Numbered from the stretch's first letter, positions 7,137 through 15,322 are shown. The stretch: DNA of 64,000 nucleotides from Natrarchaeobius oligotrophus (GCF_003841465.1 NZ_REFZ01000008.1:146679-210678); one strand, 5' to 3'. Program-made: numbers and translations. Notes: generated by a model from the letters alone, not told the origin.

Positions 7137-9818
7137 TCACTCGAGCGCGAACGCCTCGATGGCCCGCAGGTCGCCGGTCTCGAGACTGGAGCGATTCGAG
7201 GTCGCGTCCTTTTCGACCCGAACGATCGAGTCCGCCGCTCCGACCAGTTCTTCGTCGTGACTGACGACGACGATCTGTTCGACGCCGAGGTCGCGCATCG
7301 ACTCGACCAGCGAGACCAGCCGGGTGACGTGGCCCGAGTCGAGAAACACCGTCGGCTCGTCGAGGATCAGCGGCGGCATCGGCGCGCTTCCCTCGACACC
7401 TTCTGCGAGCAGTTGATAGATCGCACACCGCAGACTCAGGTTGAACAGCGCCCGCTCGCCGCCCGAGAGCTGTTCTGGTTCGAGCGCCTCGCCGTCTTTC
7501 TGGTAGACCGTCAGCCGGTACTCGCCGTCGAGGTCGATCCCCGCGTACGAGTCGTTCCCGTAGACCAGGTCGAACGTCTCGTTGAGCAGCCGCTCCAGGG
7601 TTTCGACGTTGCGCTGGCGAAGCTCCGTCCGCAACTCACCGTAGGTCGTCTGTAGGGTTTCGGCCTCGTCGTACAGCGACTCCAGTCGCTCACAGCGGGT
7701 GTCGAGGTCCGCGAGGCGCTCGCGCAACCGCTCGAGTTCCTCGAGTTCGTTCTCGACCGCGCCGACGGCGCTCTGGATCTCGTCGCGCCGATCCCGCAGC
7801 TCCGCCAGCTTCTCGTCGACCTTCTCGAGGTACTCCTCGGCGCTTTCCCTGTCCTCGCGTGCGGTCTGCACCCGCTCTTCGTCGAACTCCGCGGTCAGCT
7901 CTCGCTTTCGCTCGCGCTTGTCCGAGAGCGTCTCCCGGCGTTCGTCGTTCATCGTTTGCCAGTCGCGTCGTCGCTCGCGGAGCGTCTCGATCTCCGTCGC
8001 GAGGTCCGCCCGCTCGTCGTCGACGTCGACGACCCGCTCGAGCGTCTCGAGCGTCTCCCTGATTTCGCCCCGTTCGGCGTTGATCGCGCCGAGTTCGGCG
8101 CGCAGCTCGTCGACGTCGTCCGCGAGCTCGTCCGCAGTGGCTCGCTTTTCCTCGGCCGTTCGTTCGTACTCCGCGGCGTCGTCGCACAGACGCTCGCGCT
8201 GCTCGCGTCGATCCTCGAGCGCCCGGCGCTTCTCGGAGATGAGCTGTGTGACGTTCTCGCGGTTTTCCGTCAGCCGCTCGATCCGTCGCTCGGTCTCGCG
8301 CAGCTCGGTCGCCCGCTCGATCCGCTCGTCGAGGTCGTCTCGCTTTTCCTCGAGGTCGTCCAGGCGCGCGTCGAGCGTCTCGAGGTCGTCTCGCTTTTCC
8401 TCGAGCGCGTCGACGTGCGGGGAGTCCTCGACCGCCTGCCCGCACTCCGGACACTTTCCCTCAGCGAGGAGCGACTCGCCCTCCTCGATCGCGCTCTCGA
8501 GCGACCTGCGCTCGGCGGTAACGTCGTTGATCTCCTCGGCGAGATCCTCCCGCTCGGACCGAAGCGACTCGAGGTGGGACTCGGCCTCGCCGGCGTCGAC
8601 CGGCGCATCCGCGAACGTCTCCCGCGCCGACTCGATCTCCGCGTCCAGCTCCGCGACGTCGTCCTCGCGGTCGTCGATCGCCGCTTCGTCCTCCTCGAGT
8701 CGGGTCTCGAGATCAGCGGCTTCCTCGCGGGCGGTTTCCGCCCGGTCCTCGAGATCGGCGGCCTCCTCGCGAAGCCGCTCTACGTCGCCGGTCGTCTCCG
8801 TGACCGAGACGCGAACCTCCTCGAGGTCGTCACGCAGGGACTCGTCCCGTTCCTCGAGGTCGTCGATGCGCTCTCGGACGTCGTCGCCGTCGATCCCGTC
8901 GGGCAGGTCGGCGTCGGCCAACAGCCCGGACCGATCGGCCGCGAGTTCGTCGCGACGCTCCTCGAGTTCGCGAACGCGAGACGCCGCGTCCTCGCGCTCG
9001 CGTTCGGTCTCCTCGATTTTCGATCGCAGCGCGTCGATCTCTTCCTCGAGCGACTCGATCTCCCGGCGGGTCTCCTCGTGGCGCTCGAGGACGTCCTCGG
9101 CGGTCTCGAGGGTGCGCTGGGCCTCCTCGCGTTGGGTTTCGTAGTGGTCGATCTCTTCGGCGACGTCGGCCGCTCTGGACTCGAGTCCGTTCAGGCGCTC
9201 GTGGAGGTCTTTGTCCTCCTTGCGCTCGACCTGATTGCGGACGTCCTCGAGCACCTCGCGCTGGCCGTCGAGCACCGTCTTGACGCCGAGTCTGGCGTCG
9301 CTCGCGCGTTCGCGATACTCTTCGAGCGCGCCGAGCTGGAGGAGGTCGTCGATCATGTCCTGGCGCTCGCTCGGCGAGGCGTGGATGAGCTTGTTGACCT
9401 CCCCCTGGCGAACGTAGGCGCAGTTGACGAACGCGTCGGCGTCCATCCGCAGGAGGCTCGTCACCTCCCGGCGGACGTCGCGAGCCCCCTCGATCGTCTC
9501 CGTCGGCGTCTCGAGCACGCACTTCGTCGTCGCGGCCCGATCGCCACGCAGCGTGAGCCGCCGTTCGACGTGGTAGGCGCGGCCGTCGTGGGTGAACCAC
9601 AGCTCGACCTCGCACTCCTCCTCGCCGGTCGTGATCACGTCGTCGAGCGTCCGTTCGTCGAGCGCCTTCGAGCCGTAGAGCGCGAAGAAGACGGCCTCGA
9701 GCAGCGTCGACTTACCGCTGCCGTTGACCCCGTGGACGACCGTGACCCCGCGCTCGAGTTCGAGGTCGGCGTCGCCGTAGCACTTGAAGTTCCGGAGCCG
9801 GACGCGATCGACTCTCAC
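7137..9818 (-). CDS. rad50: DNA double-strand-break repair ATPase Rad50
   Basis: SMC-like ATPase of 893 residues that works with Mre11 in double-strand-break processing. Walker A GVNGSGKST is near residue 30, two long acidic coiled coils flank the zinc hook CPEC (Cys456 and Cys459, almost at the midpoint), and the C-terminal lobe carries the signature LSGGERALFNLSLR, Walker B LILDEPTVFLD and a VVSHDEE switch. The ATG overlaps the end of mre11 by 4 nt, so the pair is coupled. The coiled coils are extremely Glu/Arg/Asp rich, which creates long spurious reading frames on the other strand. Confidence 0.97.
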   Translation of the reverse strand: MRVDRVRLRNFKCYGDADLELERGVTVVHGVNGSGKSTLLEAVFFALYGSKALDERTLDDVITTGEEECEVELWFTHDGRAYHVERRLTLRGDRAATTKCVLETPTETIEGARDVRREVTSLLRMDADAFVNCAYVRQGEVNKLIHASPSERQDMIDDLLQLGALEEYRERASDARLGVKTVLDGQREVLEDVRNQVERKEDKDLHERLNGLESRAADVAEEIDHYETQREEAQRTLETAEDVLERHEETRREIESLEEEIDALRSKIEETEREREDAASRVRELEERRDELAADRSGLLADADLPDGIDGDDVRERIDDLEERDESLRDDLEEVRVSVTETTGDVERLREEAADLEDRAETAREEAADLETRLEEDEAAIDDREDDVAELDAEIESARETFADAPVDAGEAESHLESLRSEREDLAEEINDVTAERRSLESAIEEGESLLAEGKCPECGQAVEDSPHVDALEEKRDDLETLDARLDDLEEKRDDLDERIERATELRETERRIERLTENRENVTQLISEKRRALEDRREQRERLCDDAAEYERTAEEKRATADELADDVDELRAELGAINAERGEIRETLETLERVVDVDDERADLATEIETLRERRRDWQTMNDERRETLSDKRERKRELTAEFDEERVQTAREDRESAEEYLEKVDEKLAELRDRRDEIQSAVGAVENELEELERLRERLADLDTRCERLESLYDEAETLQTTYGELRTELRQRNVETLERLLNETFDLVYGNDSYAGIDLDGEYRLTVYQKDGEALEPEQLSGGERALFNLSLRCAIYQLLAEGVEGSAPMPPLILDEPTVFLDSGHVTRLVSLVESMRDLGVEQIVVVSHDEELVGAADSIVRVEKDATSNRSSLETGDLRAIEAFALE

Positions 9819-11224
9819 GCGAAATCACCCAGCGACGCGTCCGCCGGCTCCTCGCGCTCGTCTGCGTCTCCGCCGTCCGGTTCGTCCGTCGGACCCGCGT
9901 CAGTCGACCCGGCGTCCTGTTCGTCCGTCGGACTCGAGTCGGCATCCCCGCCGTTGGTCGCCACGCCGGTGGCGGCCGCCGCCGACGGGGATTCGGCCTC
10001 CTCGGTCGGTTCTGGATCCGCGTTCGTGGGCACCTCGTCCGTCTCCTCGTCGCTCGAGAGGCGATCCGCGACCGTCGTCGCGTCCGCCGGATCGCGGTCG
10101 GGTGCCGACTCGAAGACGTCGGCGTCGGCCTCGAGCAGGTCCCGAACTCGTCGCTCGACGGTTTCGCGCACGTTCGAGTCCGCGAGGTCGCCGTCCCTGA
10201 CGGTTCGGTCGATGTCGAGGGCGGCGTCGCTGAGCCCGAGTTCGCGAACGCGCTCGCGGACGGCGTCGTCGGGATCCGCGAAGCTGACCGAGACCGCGTC
10301 GTCCTCGTCCGGGAGATCGCGTCTGTCGTTGACGCGGGCGACGAGGGCCCCGCGGTCGACGGCGAGTTCCTCGACCGCGGCCGGCGCGATCGGTTTCCCG
10401 TCGCCTTCGATCGTGACGACGACCACCGCGTCCTCGAGGTCGTGCTGTCTGACCCGCTTCTGGACGCGGTCGACGCCCTCGTCGGCCGCGAGTTCGACGT
10501 CGACGAAGACGAACTCGCGCGTGTCGGCGACGCCGCGCCGGCTGATCGCGACGTCGTCGTCGAACGCGACGAGGTTGTAGCCGCGGTCGTCGCGCTCGCT
10601 GGCGCTCGCGCGCTCGGTCGATCCGCAGTAGGTGACCCAGGTGTCGAGCACCTCGGCGGTGTCGGGCGCGTGGTTGTCCCCGAGCAGGACGGCGTCGAAC
10701 TCGACCGTCGACTCCGCGAGCAGTCGTTCGGTGTCCCAGTCGGCGTGTGCGAACGGCTCGAACAGGCCGTGGCTCACGAGCGCGGCGTGGTCGGCGTCGT
10801 CGGGAACCGGCGCGAACTCGTACTCGAGGTCCTCGCGCCGCGATCGCGGGACGAAGTCGAGACCGTAGAAGGCGACGTCGCCGACCACCGTCGGTTCGGC
10901 GTCGAGTCGGGTCGCGAGCCCGAGGTCGGCGAAGAGGTCGAGCCACTGGGCGTCGCGTTTCCCCTCGTGGTTTCCCACGACGGCCAGGAAGGGGATGTCG
11001 GCGTCCCGGAGGAGCCGCAACACCGCGACCGTCCCCTGGAGGTCGATCAGCCCCGGCCGGCGGTCGTGAAAGAGGTCACCCGCGTGGACCACGGCGTCCA
11101 CCCCGTCGTCGACCGCGTCTTCGACGACGCTCCGGAACGCCTCGAGGAAGTCCCGTCGTCGCTCGGGCGCGTTGTACTGTCGGTACCCGATGTGGGTGTC
11201 GCCCGTATGTATCACCCGCGTCAT
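9815..11224 (-). CDS. mre11: DNA double-strand-break repair nuclease Mre11
   Basis: Manganese-dependent nuclease partner of Rad50, 469 residues. Phosphoesterase motifs are in order: HTGDTHIGY (Asp9, His11), VVHAGDLFHD (Asp50), VVGNHE (Asn85, His86), LVSHGLF and LLGDNHAPD. After the catalytic and capping domains, the last ~110 residues are a low-complexity acidic tail rich in Asp, Glu, Ser and Thr, probably disordered and partly Rad50-binding. The ATG at 11224 follows a CCTATAGG TATA box by ~28 nt. First gene of the mre11-rad50 operon. Confidence 0.97.
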   Translation of the reverse strand: MTRVIHTGDTHIGYRQYNAPERRRDFLEAFRSVVEDAVDDGVDAVVHAGDLFHDRRPGLIDLQGTVAVLRLLRDADIPFLAVVGNHEGKRDAQWLDLFADLGLATRLDAEPTVVGDVAFYGLDFVPRSRREDLEYEFAPVPDDADHAALVSHGLFEPFAHADWDTERLLAESTVEFDAVLLGDNHAPDTAEVLDTWVTYCGSTERASASERDDRGYNLVAFDDDVAISRRGVADTREFVFVDVELAADEGVDRVQKRVRQHDLEDAVVVVTIEGDGKPIAPAAVEELAVDRGALVARVNDRRDLPDEDDAVSVSFADPDDAVRERVRELGLSDAALDIDRTVRDGDLADSNVRETVERRVRDLLEADADVFESAPDRDPADATTVADRLSSDEETDEVPTNADPEPTEEAESPSAAAATGVATNGGDADSSPTDEQDAGSTDAGPTDEPDGGDADEREEPADASLGDFA

Positions 11225-11248
11225 CTATCCGGTCATTGGTGAGTCGCC

Positions 11249-11256
11249 CCTATAGG
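11249..11256 (-). promoter_or_regulatory. TATA box of mre11-rad50
   Basis: CCTATAGG, itself palindromic, is centred about 28 nt upstream of the mre11 ATG on the minus strand, as expected for a leaderless archaeal promoter. Confidence 0.55.
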
Positions 11257-11373
11257 GATTCCGTGACCGAAGCGAAAGTGGAGGACGCCCCTCGTCGGAT
11301 CGAACGGTTCGTCCGCTCGTCCAACGCCCAGAGCGTCCCGGAGCAAGAGTGAGAAAGGAGAACCGAACCGGAT

Positions 11374-11643
11374 CTACGAGTCGATGTCCAGGCTGTACAG
11401 CCGCTTGCGAGCGTCCGAGAACGAAAACCGGGAGTCGATGACGTTCTCCTCGTCGAGTCGGTTTAGCGCGTACCGAACGGTGCGGGAGGGAAGCAGCGTC
11501 TCGTCGGCGATCTGCTGTTGAGTCATGGTGTCGTTGTACTCGAGCACCTTCGCGACGAGCTTCGCACTCGGGGGGAGATCCCGCACGTCTTCCCACGTCC
11601 CTCGTTGGTCGGCATCCTGTCGAAACGTCTCTGATGCACTCAT
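11374..11643 (-). CDS. Small winged-helix transcriptional regulator (MarR/ArsR-like fold)
   Basis: 89 residues, essentially a single winged-helix domain: LPPSAKLVAKVLEYND, then TMTQQQIADETLLPSRTVRYALNRL (helix-turn-helix, residues ~36-62, recognition helix at SRTVRYAL), then a wing. Conserved in haloarchaea as a probable phosphate/stress or general regulator; the target cannot be read here. The ATG at 11643 (MSASETF) is chosen over an in-frame start at 11688, because the residues before it overlap the AT-rich promoter. Divergent from pan. Confidence 0.82.
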   Translation of the reverse strand: MSASETFRQDADQRGTWEDVRDLPPSAKLVAKVLEYNDTMTQQQIADETLLPSRTVRYALNRLDEENVIDSRFSFSDARKRLYSLDIDS

Positions 11644-11767
11644 CGTATACCCCTTTTCAATACGAGGTGATAATATTTTCTGTTTCATCTAATGCCTCTC
11701 GGTAATATGCAGGGCGAAGATGGGCCGACCCGAAGCCTCTTATGAACCAACACCTAAAGCACGGGTG

Positions 11768-12985
11768 ATGAGTGACACTGTGGACGACGTCGACCTCCCG
11801 TACGACGAGGACGAGGCGTCCCAACAGGAGAAGATCCAGGCGCTCGAGGAACGGCTGGAGATCCTCGAGACGCAAAACGAGGAGATGCGGGACAAACTCC
11901 TCGACGCGAACGCCGAGAACAACAAATACCAGCAGAAGCTCGAACGGCTCACCCACGAAAACAAGAAACTGAAGCAGTCGCCGCTGTTCGTCGCCACGGT
12001 CCAGGAGATCACGGACGAGGGCGTCATCATCAAACAGCACGGCAACAATCAGGAGGCGCTCACCGAGGTCACCGAGGAGATGCGCGAGGACTTAGAACCC
12101 GACGCTCGCGTGGCCGTCAACAACTCGCTGTCTATCGTCAAATCCCTCTCGAACGAGACCGACGTCCGCGCCCGGGTCATGGAGGTCACCGAGAGCCCGG
12201 ACGTCAGCTACGAGGACATCGGCGGCCTCGAAGAGCAGATGCAGGAGGTCCGCGAGACCGTCGAGATGCCCCTCGAGAGCCCCGAAATGTTCGACGACGT
12301 GGGGATCGAACCGCCGAGCGGCGTCCTGCTGTACGGCCCGCCCGGCACGGGGAAGACGATGCTCGCGAAGGCCGTCGCAAACCAGACCGACGCCACGTTC
12401 ATCAAGATGGCCGGCTCCGAACTCGTCCACAAGTTCATCGGCGAGGGTGCCAAGCTAGTCAGGGACCTGTTCAAGGTCGCCCGCGAGCACGAACCGGCCG
12501 TCATCTTCATCGACGAGATCGACGCCATCGCGGCCACGCGCACGGAGTCGAAAACGTCGGGAGACGCGGAGGTCCAGCGGACGATGATGCAGCTGCTCTC
12601 GGAGATGGACGGCTTCGAAGAACGCGGCGAGATCCGCATCATCGCCGCCACCAACCGCTTCGACATGCTCGACCGCGCCATCCTCCGTCCCGGTCGGTTC
12701 GACCGCCTCATCGAGGTGCCCAAGCCGAACCACGAGGGTCGAGAGCTCATCTTCCAGATCCACACGCGCGGCATGAACGTCTCGGACGACGTCGACTTCG
12801 CCGCCCTCGCCGAGGAGGCCGACGAAGCCTCCGGAGCAGACATCAAGGCGATCTGTACCGAAGCGGGGATGTTCGCCATCCGCGACGACCGCACCGAGAT
12901 CCACATGGCCGACTTCCGCGACGCCTGGGAGAAGATCCAGGCCGACGCCGAGGACGCCGACGAAATCTCGAAGACGTTCGCCTGA
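11768..12985 (+). CDS. pan: Proteasome-activating nucleotidase (PAN)
   Basis: AAA+ ATPase of 405 residues that unfolds substrates and feeds them into the archaeal 20S proteasome as a hexameric ring. An N-terminal coiled coil (about 18-75) is followed by an OB domain, then the AAA module: GPPGTGKT Walker A, IFIDEIDAI Walker B, MMQLLSEMDGF, sensor-1 AATNRFD and ILRPGRFDR arginine fingers. The C-terminus ends KTFA, so the usual hydrophobic-Tyr-any gate-opening tail is replaced by Thr-Phe-Ala. The ATG at 11768 (MSDTVDD) is preferred over one 48 nt upstream, which would add non-family residues. Haloarchaea usually carry two PAN paralogues; which one this is cannot be decided. Confidence 0.95.
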   Translation: MSDTVDDVDLPYDEDEASQQEKIQALEERLEILETQNEEMRDKLLDANAENNKYQQKLERLTHENKKLKQSPLFVATVQEITDEGVIIKQHGNNQEALTEVTEEMREDLEPDARVAVNNSLSIVKSLSNETDVRARVMEVTESPDVSYEDIGGLEEQMQEVRETVEMPLESPEMFDDVGIEPPSGVLLYGPPGTGKTMLAKAVANQTDATFIKMAGSELVHKFIGEGAKLVRDLFKVAREHEPAVIFIDEIDAIAATRTESKTSGDAEVQRTMMQLLSEMDGFEERGEIRIIAATNRFDMLDRAILRPGRFDRLIEVPKPNHEGRELIFQIHTRGMNVSDDVDFAALAEEADEASGADIKAICTEAGMFAIRDDRTEIHMADFRDAWEKIQADAEDADEISKTFA

Positions 12986-13036
12986 ACCGGGGCTTTTCTG
13001 CGGTAATCGATTGTTTCTGACTCGAGCAACCGCGGG

Positions 13037-13044
13037 GTATTAAC
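13037..13044 (+). promoter_or_regulatory. TATA box of the thiolase operon
   Basis: GTATTAAC is centred about 26 nt upstream of the ATG at 13067. A 14-bp palindrome fills the space directly before the start codon. Confidence 0.5.
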
Positions 13045-13052
13045 GGATCGAC

Positions 13053-13066
13053 ACGCTACCTAGCGT
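13053..13066. promoter_or_regulatory. Palindrome abutting the thiolase start codon
   Basis: ACGCTACCTAGCGT has two perfect 6-bp arms with a 2-bp spacer and ends at the base before the ATG. It covers the predicted transcription start, so it could be an operator for a repressor of the thiolase pair. No regulator is identified. Confidence 0.35.
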
Positions 13067-14233
13067 ATGAGCACCGTCCGTGTCGCAGGAACGGGATTGA
13101 CCCCGTTCGGAAACGTCCCCGAACGAACGGGCCGAGACCTCTTCGCGGAGGCGAGCATCGCGGCGTTCGACGACAGCGGCGTCCCCCGCGAGGACGTCGA
13201 GGCCGTCTTCTACGGGAACTTCATGGGTGAACTCGCCGAACACCAGGGCCACCAGGGGCCGCTCATGGCCGAGGCGGCGGGCGTGCAGGCTCCCGCCACG
13301 CGCTACGAGTCCGCCTGCGCCTCGAGCGGCGCGGCGGTCAGAGACGCCGTCTTCCGGATCCGAAACGGCGACGCCGACGTGGTCCTCGTCGGCGGGGCCG
13401 AGCGCATGACCAACCTCGGCACCGCGGGGGCGACGGAGGCGCTCGCGATCGCCGCCGACGACCTCTGGGAGGTGCGCGCCGGGATGACCTTCCCCGGCGC
13501 GTACGCGCTGATGGCCCAGGCGTACTTCGCGGAGTACGGCGGCGAGCGCGAGGACCTCGCTCACGTCGCCGTGAAAAACCACGAGAACGCCCTCCCCAAC
13601 GAGAAAGCGCAGTACCAGAGCGCGATCACCGTCGAGGACGTCCTCGAAGCGCCGCCGGTGTCCGCTCCGATCGGCCTCTACGACTCCTGTCCGATCTCCG
13701 ACGGCGCGGCCGCGCTCGTGCTGACGAGCGAGGCCTACGCCGAGGAGCACGACCTCGACGCGCCGGTCGCGATCACCGGGACCGGACAGGGCGGCGACCG
13801 CATGGCGCTTCACGACCGCGAGCACCTCGCGCGTTCGCCGGCGGCTCGCGAGGCCGGCGAGGAGGCCTACGCCGACGCCGGCGTCGACGCGAGCGACGTC
13901 GACCTCGCCGAGGTCCACGACTGTTTCACCATCGCCGAGGTGCTCGCCATCGAGGCGCTCGACCTCGAGCGAATCGGCGAGGGGATCTCGGCGGCCCGCG
14001 ACGGTCGGACGACCGCCGACGGGGAGACGCCGGTCAACCTCTCGGGCGGGCTGAAAGCGAAGGGCCACCCGGTTGGCGCGACCGGCGCGTCCCAGATCGC
14101 CGAGATCGCTACCCTCCTGACGGGCGACCATCCCAACGACGGGTACGTCGAAGACGCGACGATCGGCGTCGCCCACAACGCGGGTGGAACGGTCGCCAGC
14201 GCGACCGTCCACGTCCTGGAGGTGATCGCATGA
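13067..14233 (+). CDS. SCP2-type thiolase / acetyl-CoA acetyltransferase
   Basis: Thiolase-family protein of 388 residues, catalysing acyl-CoA condensation or thiolysis in the cytoplasm. The nucleophile Cys84 lies in ESACASSGAA; the C-terminal part carries EVHDCFTIAE and GGLKAKGHPVGATGASQ with the catalytic His. Length and motifs match the archaeal thiolases that pair with a DUF35 protein; in other archaea such complexes sit with HMG-CoA synthase in the mevalonate pathway, but HMG-CoA synthase is not adjacent here. The stop TGA shares ATGA with a mini-ORF in the 50-bp repeat that separates it from its partner gene. Confidence 0.92.
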   Translation: MSTVRVAGTGLTPFGNVPERTGRDLFAEASIAAFDDSGVPREDVEAVFYGNFMGELAEHQGHQGPLMAEAAGVQAPATRYESACASSGAAVRDAVFRIRNGDADVVLVGGAERMTNLGTAGATEALAIAADDLWEVRAGMTFPGAYALMAQAYFAEYGGEREDLAHVAVKNHENALPNEKAQYQSAITVEDVLEAPPVSAPIGLYDSCPISDGAAALVLTSEAYAEEHDLDAPVAITGTGQGGDRMALHDREHLARSPAAREAGEEAYADAGVDASDVDLAEVHDCFTIAEVLAIEALDLERIGEGISAARDGRTTADGETPVNLSGGLKAKGHPVGATGASQIAEIATLLTGDHPNDGYVEDATIGVAHNAGGTVASATVHVLEVIA

Positions 14234-14333
14234 GCGAAGCGAATGCGATGACGCCAGTGCTTGCCCTGGGGGTGGTCGCATGAGCAAAGCGAATGCGATG
14301 ACGCCAGTGCTTGCTCTGGGGGTGGTCGCATGA
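14221..14333 (+). repeat. Tandem 50-bp repeat forming overlapping 17-codon mini-ORFs
   Basis: Two full 50-bp units (14221-14270 and 14271-14320) plus a partial third (14321-14333), differing at only a few bases. The first block spans the thiolase stop and the last contains the start of the next gene. Reading the + strand gives ATG14230 to TGA14283 (MSEANAMTPVLALGVVA) and ATG14280 to TGA14333 (MSKANAMTPVLALGVVA). Each start overlaps the preceding stop as ATGA, and the second stop overlaps the ATG of the OB-fold gene. The spacing therefore keeps an unbroken chain of stop/start couplings between the two enzymes. Confidence 0.85.
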
Positions 14334-14731
14334 CCGACGGAGCACGCGGCGCACAGAACGCCGGCTTCGACGACTGGCTCGACGCCGCCGAGGAGGCGTC
14401 GGGGTACTACCTCGAGTGTCCGAACGGTCACGGCTCGCTGCCGCCGCGGCGGGTCTGTCCCGACTGCGGCGCGACGGACCTCGCGGACGCGCCGCTTCCA
14501 GAGACCGGCGCGGTCGAGACGTTCACGATCACGCACGTCCCGACGCCCGCCTTCGAGGACGACGCGCCGTACGCGACGGCCATCGCGGAGTTCGGCCCGG
14601 TTCGACTCACCGGCCAGGTCGTCGGCGTCGACCCCGGCGACGTCCACTCCGGACTCGAGGTCGAACTCGAGATCGCGGTCTCGCAGACGACGGGCGACCG
14701 GGTGCTCGGGTTCGCGCCGGTTTCGGGCTGA
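14330..14731 (+). CDS. Zn-ribbon/OB-fold protein (DUF35), thiolase partner
   Basis: 133 residues. A DUF35-type rubredoxin-like zinc ribbon, YLECPNGHGSLPPRRVCPDCG (cysteines seen as LEC...VCPDCG, with one position replaced by the Asn-Gly-His segment), is followed by an OB fold (VETFTITHVPTPAFEDDAPY to LEVELEIAVSQTTGD). In archaea such proteins bind acyl-CoA and channel substrate between a thiolase and its partner enzyme. ATG at 14330, coupled to the preceding mini-ORF through ATGA. The longer in-frame start at 14261 lies inside the repeat and is rejected. Confidence 0.88.
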   Translation: MTDGARGAQNAGFDDWLDAAEEASGYYLECPNGHGSLPPRRVCPDCGATDLADAPLPETGAVETFTITHVPTPAFEDDAPYATAIAEFGPVRLTGQVVGVDPGDVHSGLEVELEIAVSQTTGDRVLGFAPVSG

Positions 14732-15120
14732 CTCGGCCGGCGGTATTCGACGACGGCCGTCGCTGATTTTCGCGCTGCAACTGGATCGGAACGTGCGAGC
14801 GGACGCCCTCGAGTCCCGCGTACGGGCCGACGGTCCGACCGGCGGGTGGTTCCGGGGGCAGGACTGTCGTCCGGCCGGGCCGTCGGCGCACCGCCGCGAC
14901 TCGAGGGCGGGGCCTCGAGTCTAGGCGGCGAACCGGGACGCTGGTGGGCGTCCGATCGAACACCGAGAGACGAACGCGAACACGGGTTAGAGCGTCGCCT
15001 GACGGATCAGCGCGTGGTTCCGGTTCAGCCGGCGCTCGCGTTCGCGGAGCGCCCGCCGTCGCGCGGCCGGTCGTCCGTTCGTGGCCGTGGCTGACCGCGG
15101 CGTGCGATTCGTCCGATTTG
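14732..15120. other. Intergenic region with a long imperfect hairpin
   Basis: No reading frame here looks like a real protein. The main structure is the inverted repeat 14805-14842 / 14871-14908 (listed separately). Beyond it the sequence is GC-rich and featureless. Confidence 0.5.
14805..14908. repeat. Long imperfect inverted repeat (38-bp arms)
   Basis: Arms 14805-14842 and 14871-14908 pair around a 28-nt loop. The outer 11 bp (GCCCTCGAGTC with GACTCGAGGGC) and an inner 8 bp (GCCGACGG with CCGTCGGC) are perfect and in register, with more pairs inside. As RNA it would be a strong hairpin about 70 nt after the OB-fold gene; as DNA it resembles a small non-autonomous palindromic element. Confidence 0.6.
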
Positions 15121-15127
15121 CGAGACG

Positions 15128-15290
15128 TTTATATCTCGCGGGTAGGTATGCAATCATGGCTTCGAACGCAGCGATTGGAAGCCACGTCTCGGGTGCGCCA
15201 ACACCCGGGGCATTTTCAGCCCCCTGGGAGCGTAGCTTCCAGATTAATTGTCTGGATAAAGTTACTTATATCTACTGATTTGGGGGAGAA
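15128..15290 (+). ncRNA. Promoter-led multi-hairpin transcript or 40-codon leaderless mRNA
   Basis: A TTTATA box (15128-15133) stands 25 nt before an ATG at 15155. From there the sequence folds into an outer GGAAGC/GCTTCC stem enclosing GGGTG-loop-CACCC and GGGGC-loop-GCCCC hairpins, followed by CCAGA-loop-TCTGG and an AT-rich tail. The same stretch is open as a 40-codon frame from ATG 15155 to TGA 15278 (MASNAAIGSHVSGAPTPGAF at its start). It may be a structured small RNA, a leaderless small protein, or both. I do not recognise a known RNA family. Confidence 0.45.
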
Positions 15291-15322
15291 TACTACCGCG
15301 GAAAGGGAGGATCGCCTCGAGG

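Noticed and set aside
7956..10580. Very long + strand open frame (over 870 codons) opposite rad50/mre11
   Set aside because: It is antisense to both genes and its composition is the mirror of Glu/Asp/Arg-rich coding; no family-like motifs. Long antisense frames are expected in this GC range.
14221..14333. 50-bp repeat considered as an IS or CRISPR remnant
   Set aside because: No spacers, no terminal inverted repeats, and the units keep an exact translational register, so a simple tandem duplication explains it.
14340..14731. Reading the OB-fold gene from the upstream in-frame start at 14261
   Set aside because: The extra residues are repeat-derived and would end the coupling to the mini-ORF; the ATG at 14330 is standard for the family.
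15081..15154. Longer 65-codon version of the small ORF at 15155
   Set aside because: The extra 24 residues cover the TATA box and are basic, so they would not be transcribed. Only the start at 15155 fits the promoter.
15155..15290. Multi-hairpin element considered as 7S/SRP RNA or RNase P RNA
   Set aside because: Too short and lacks the conserved cores of either.
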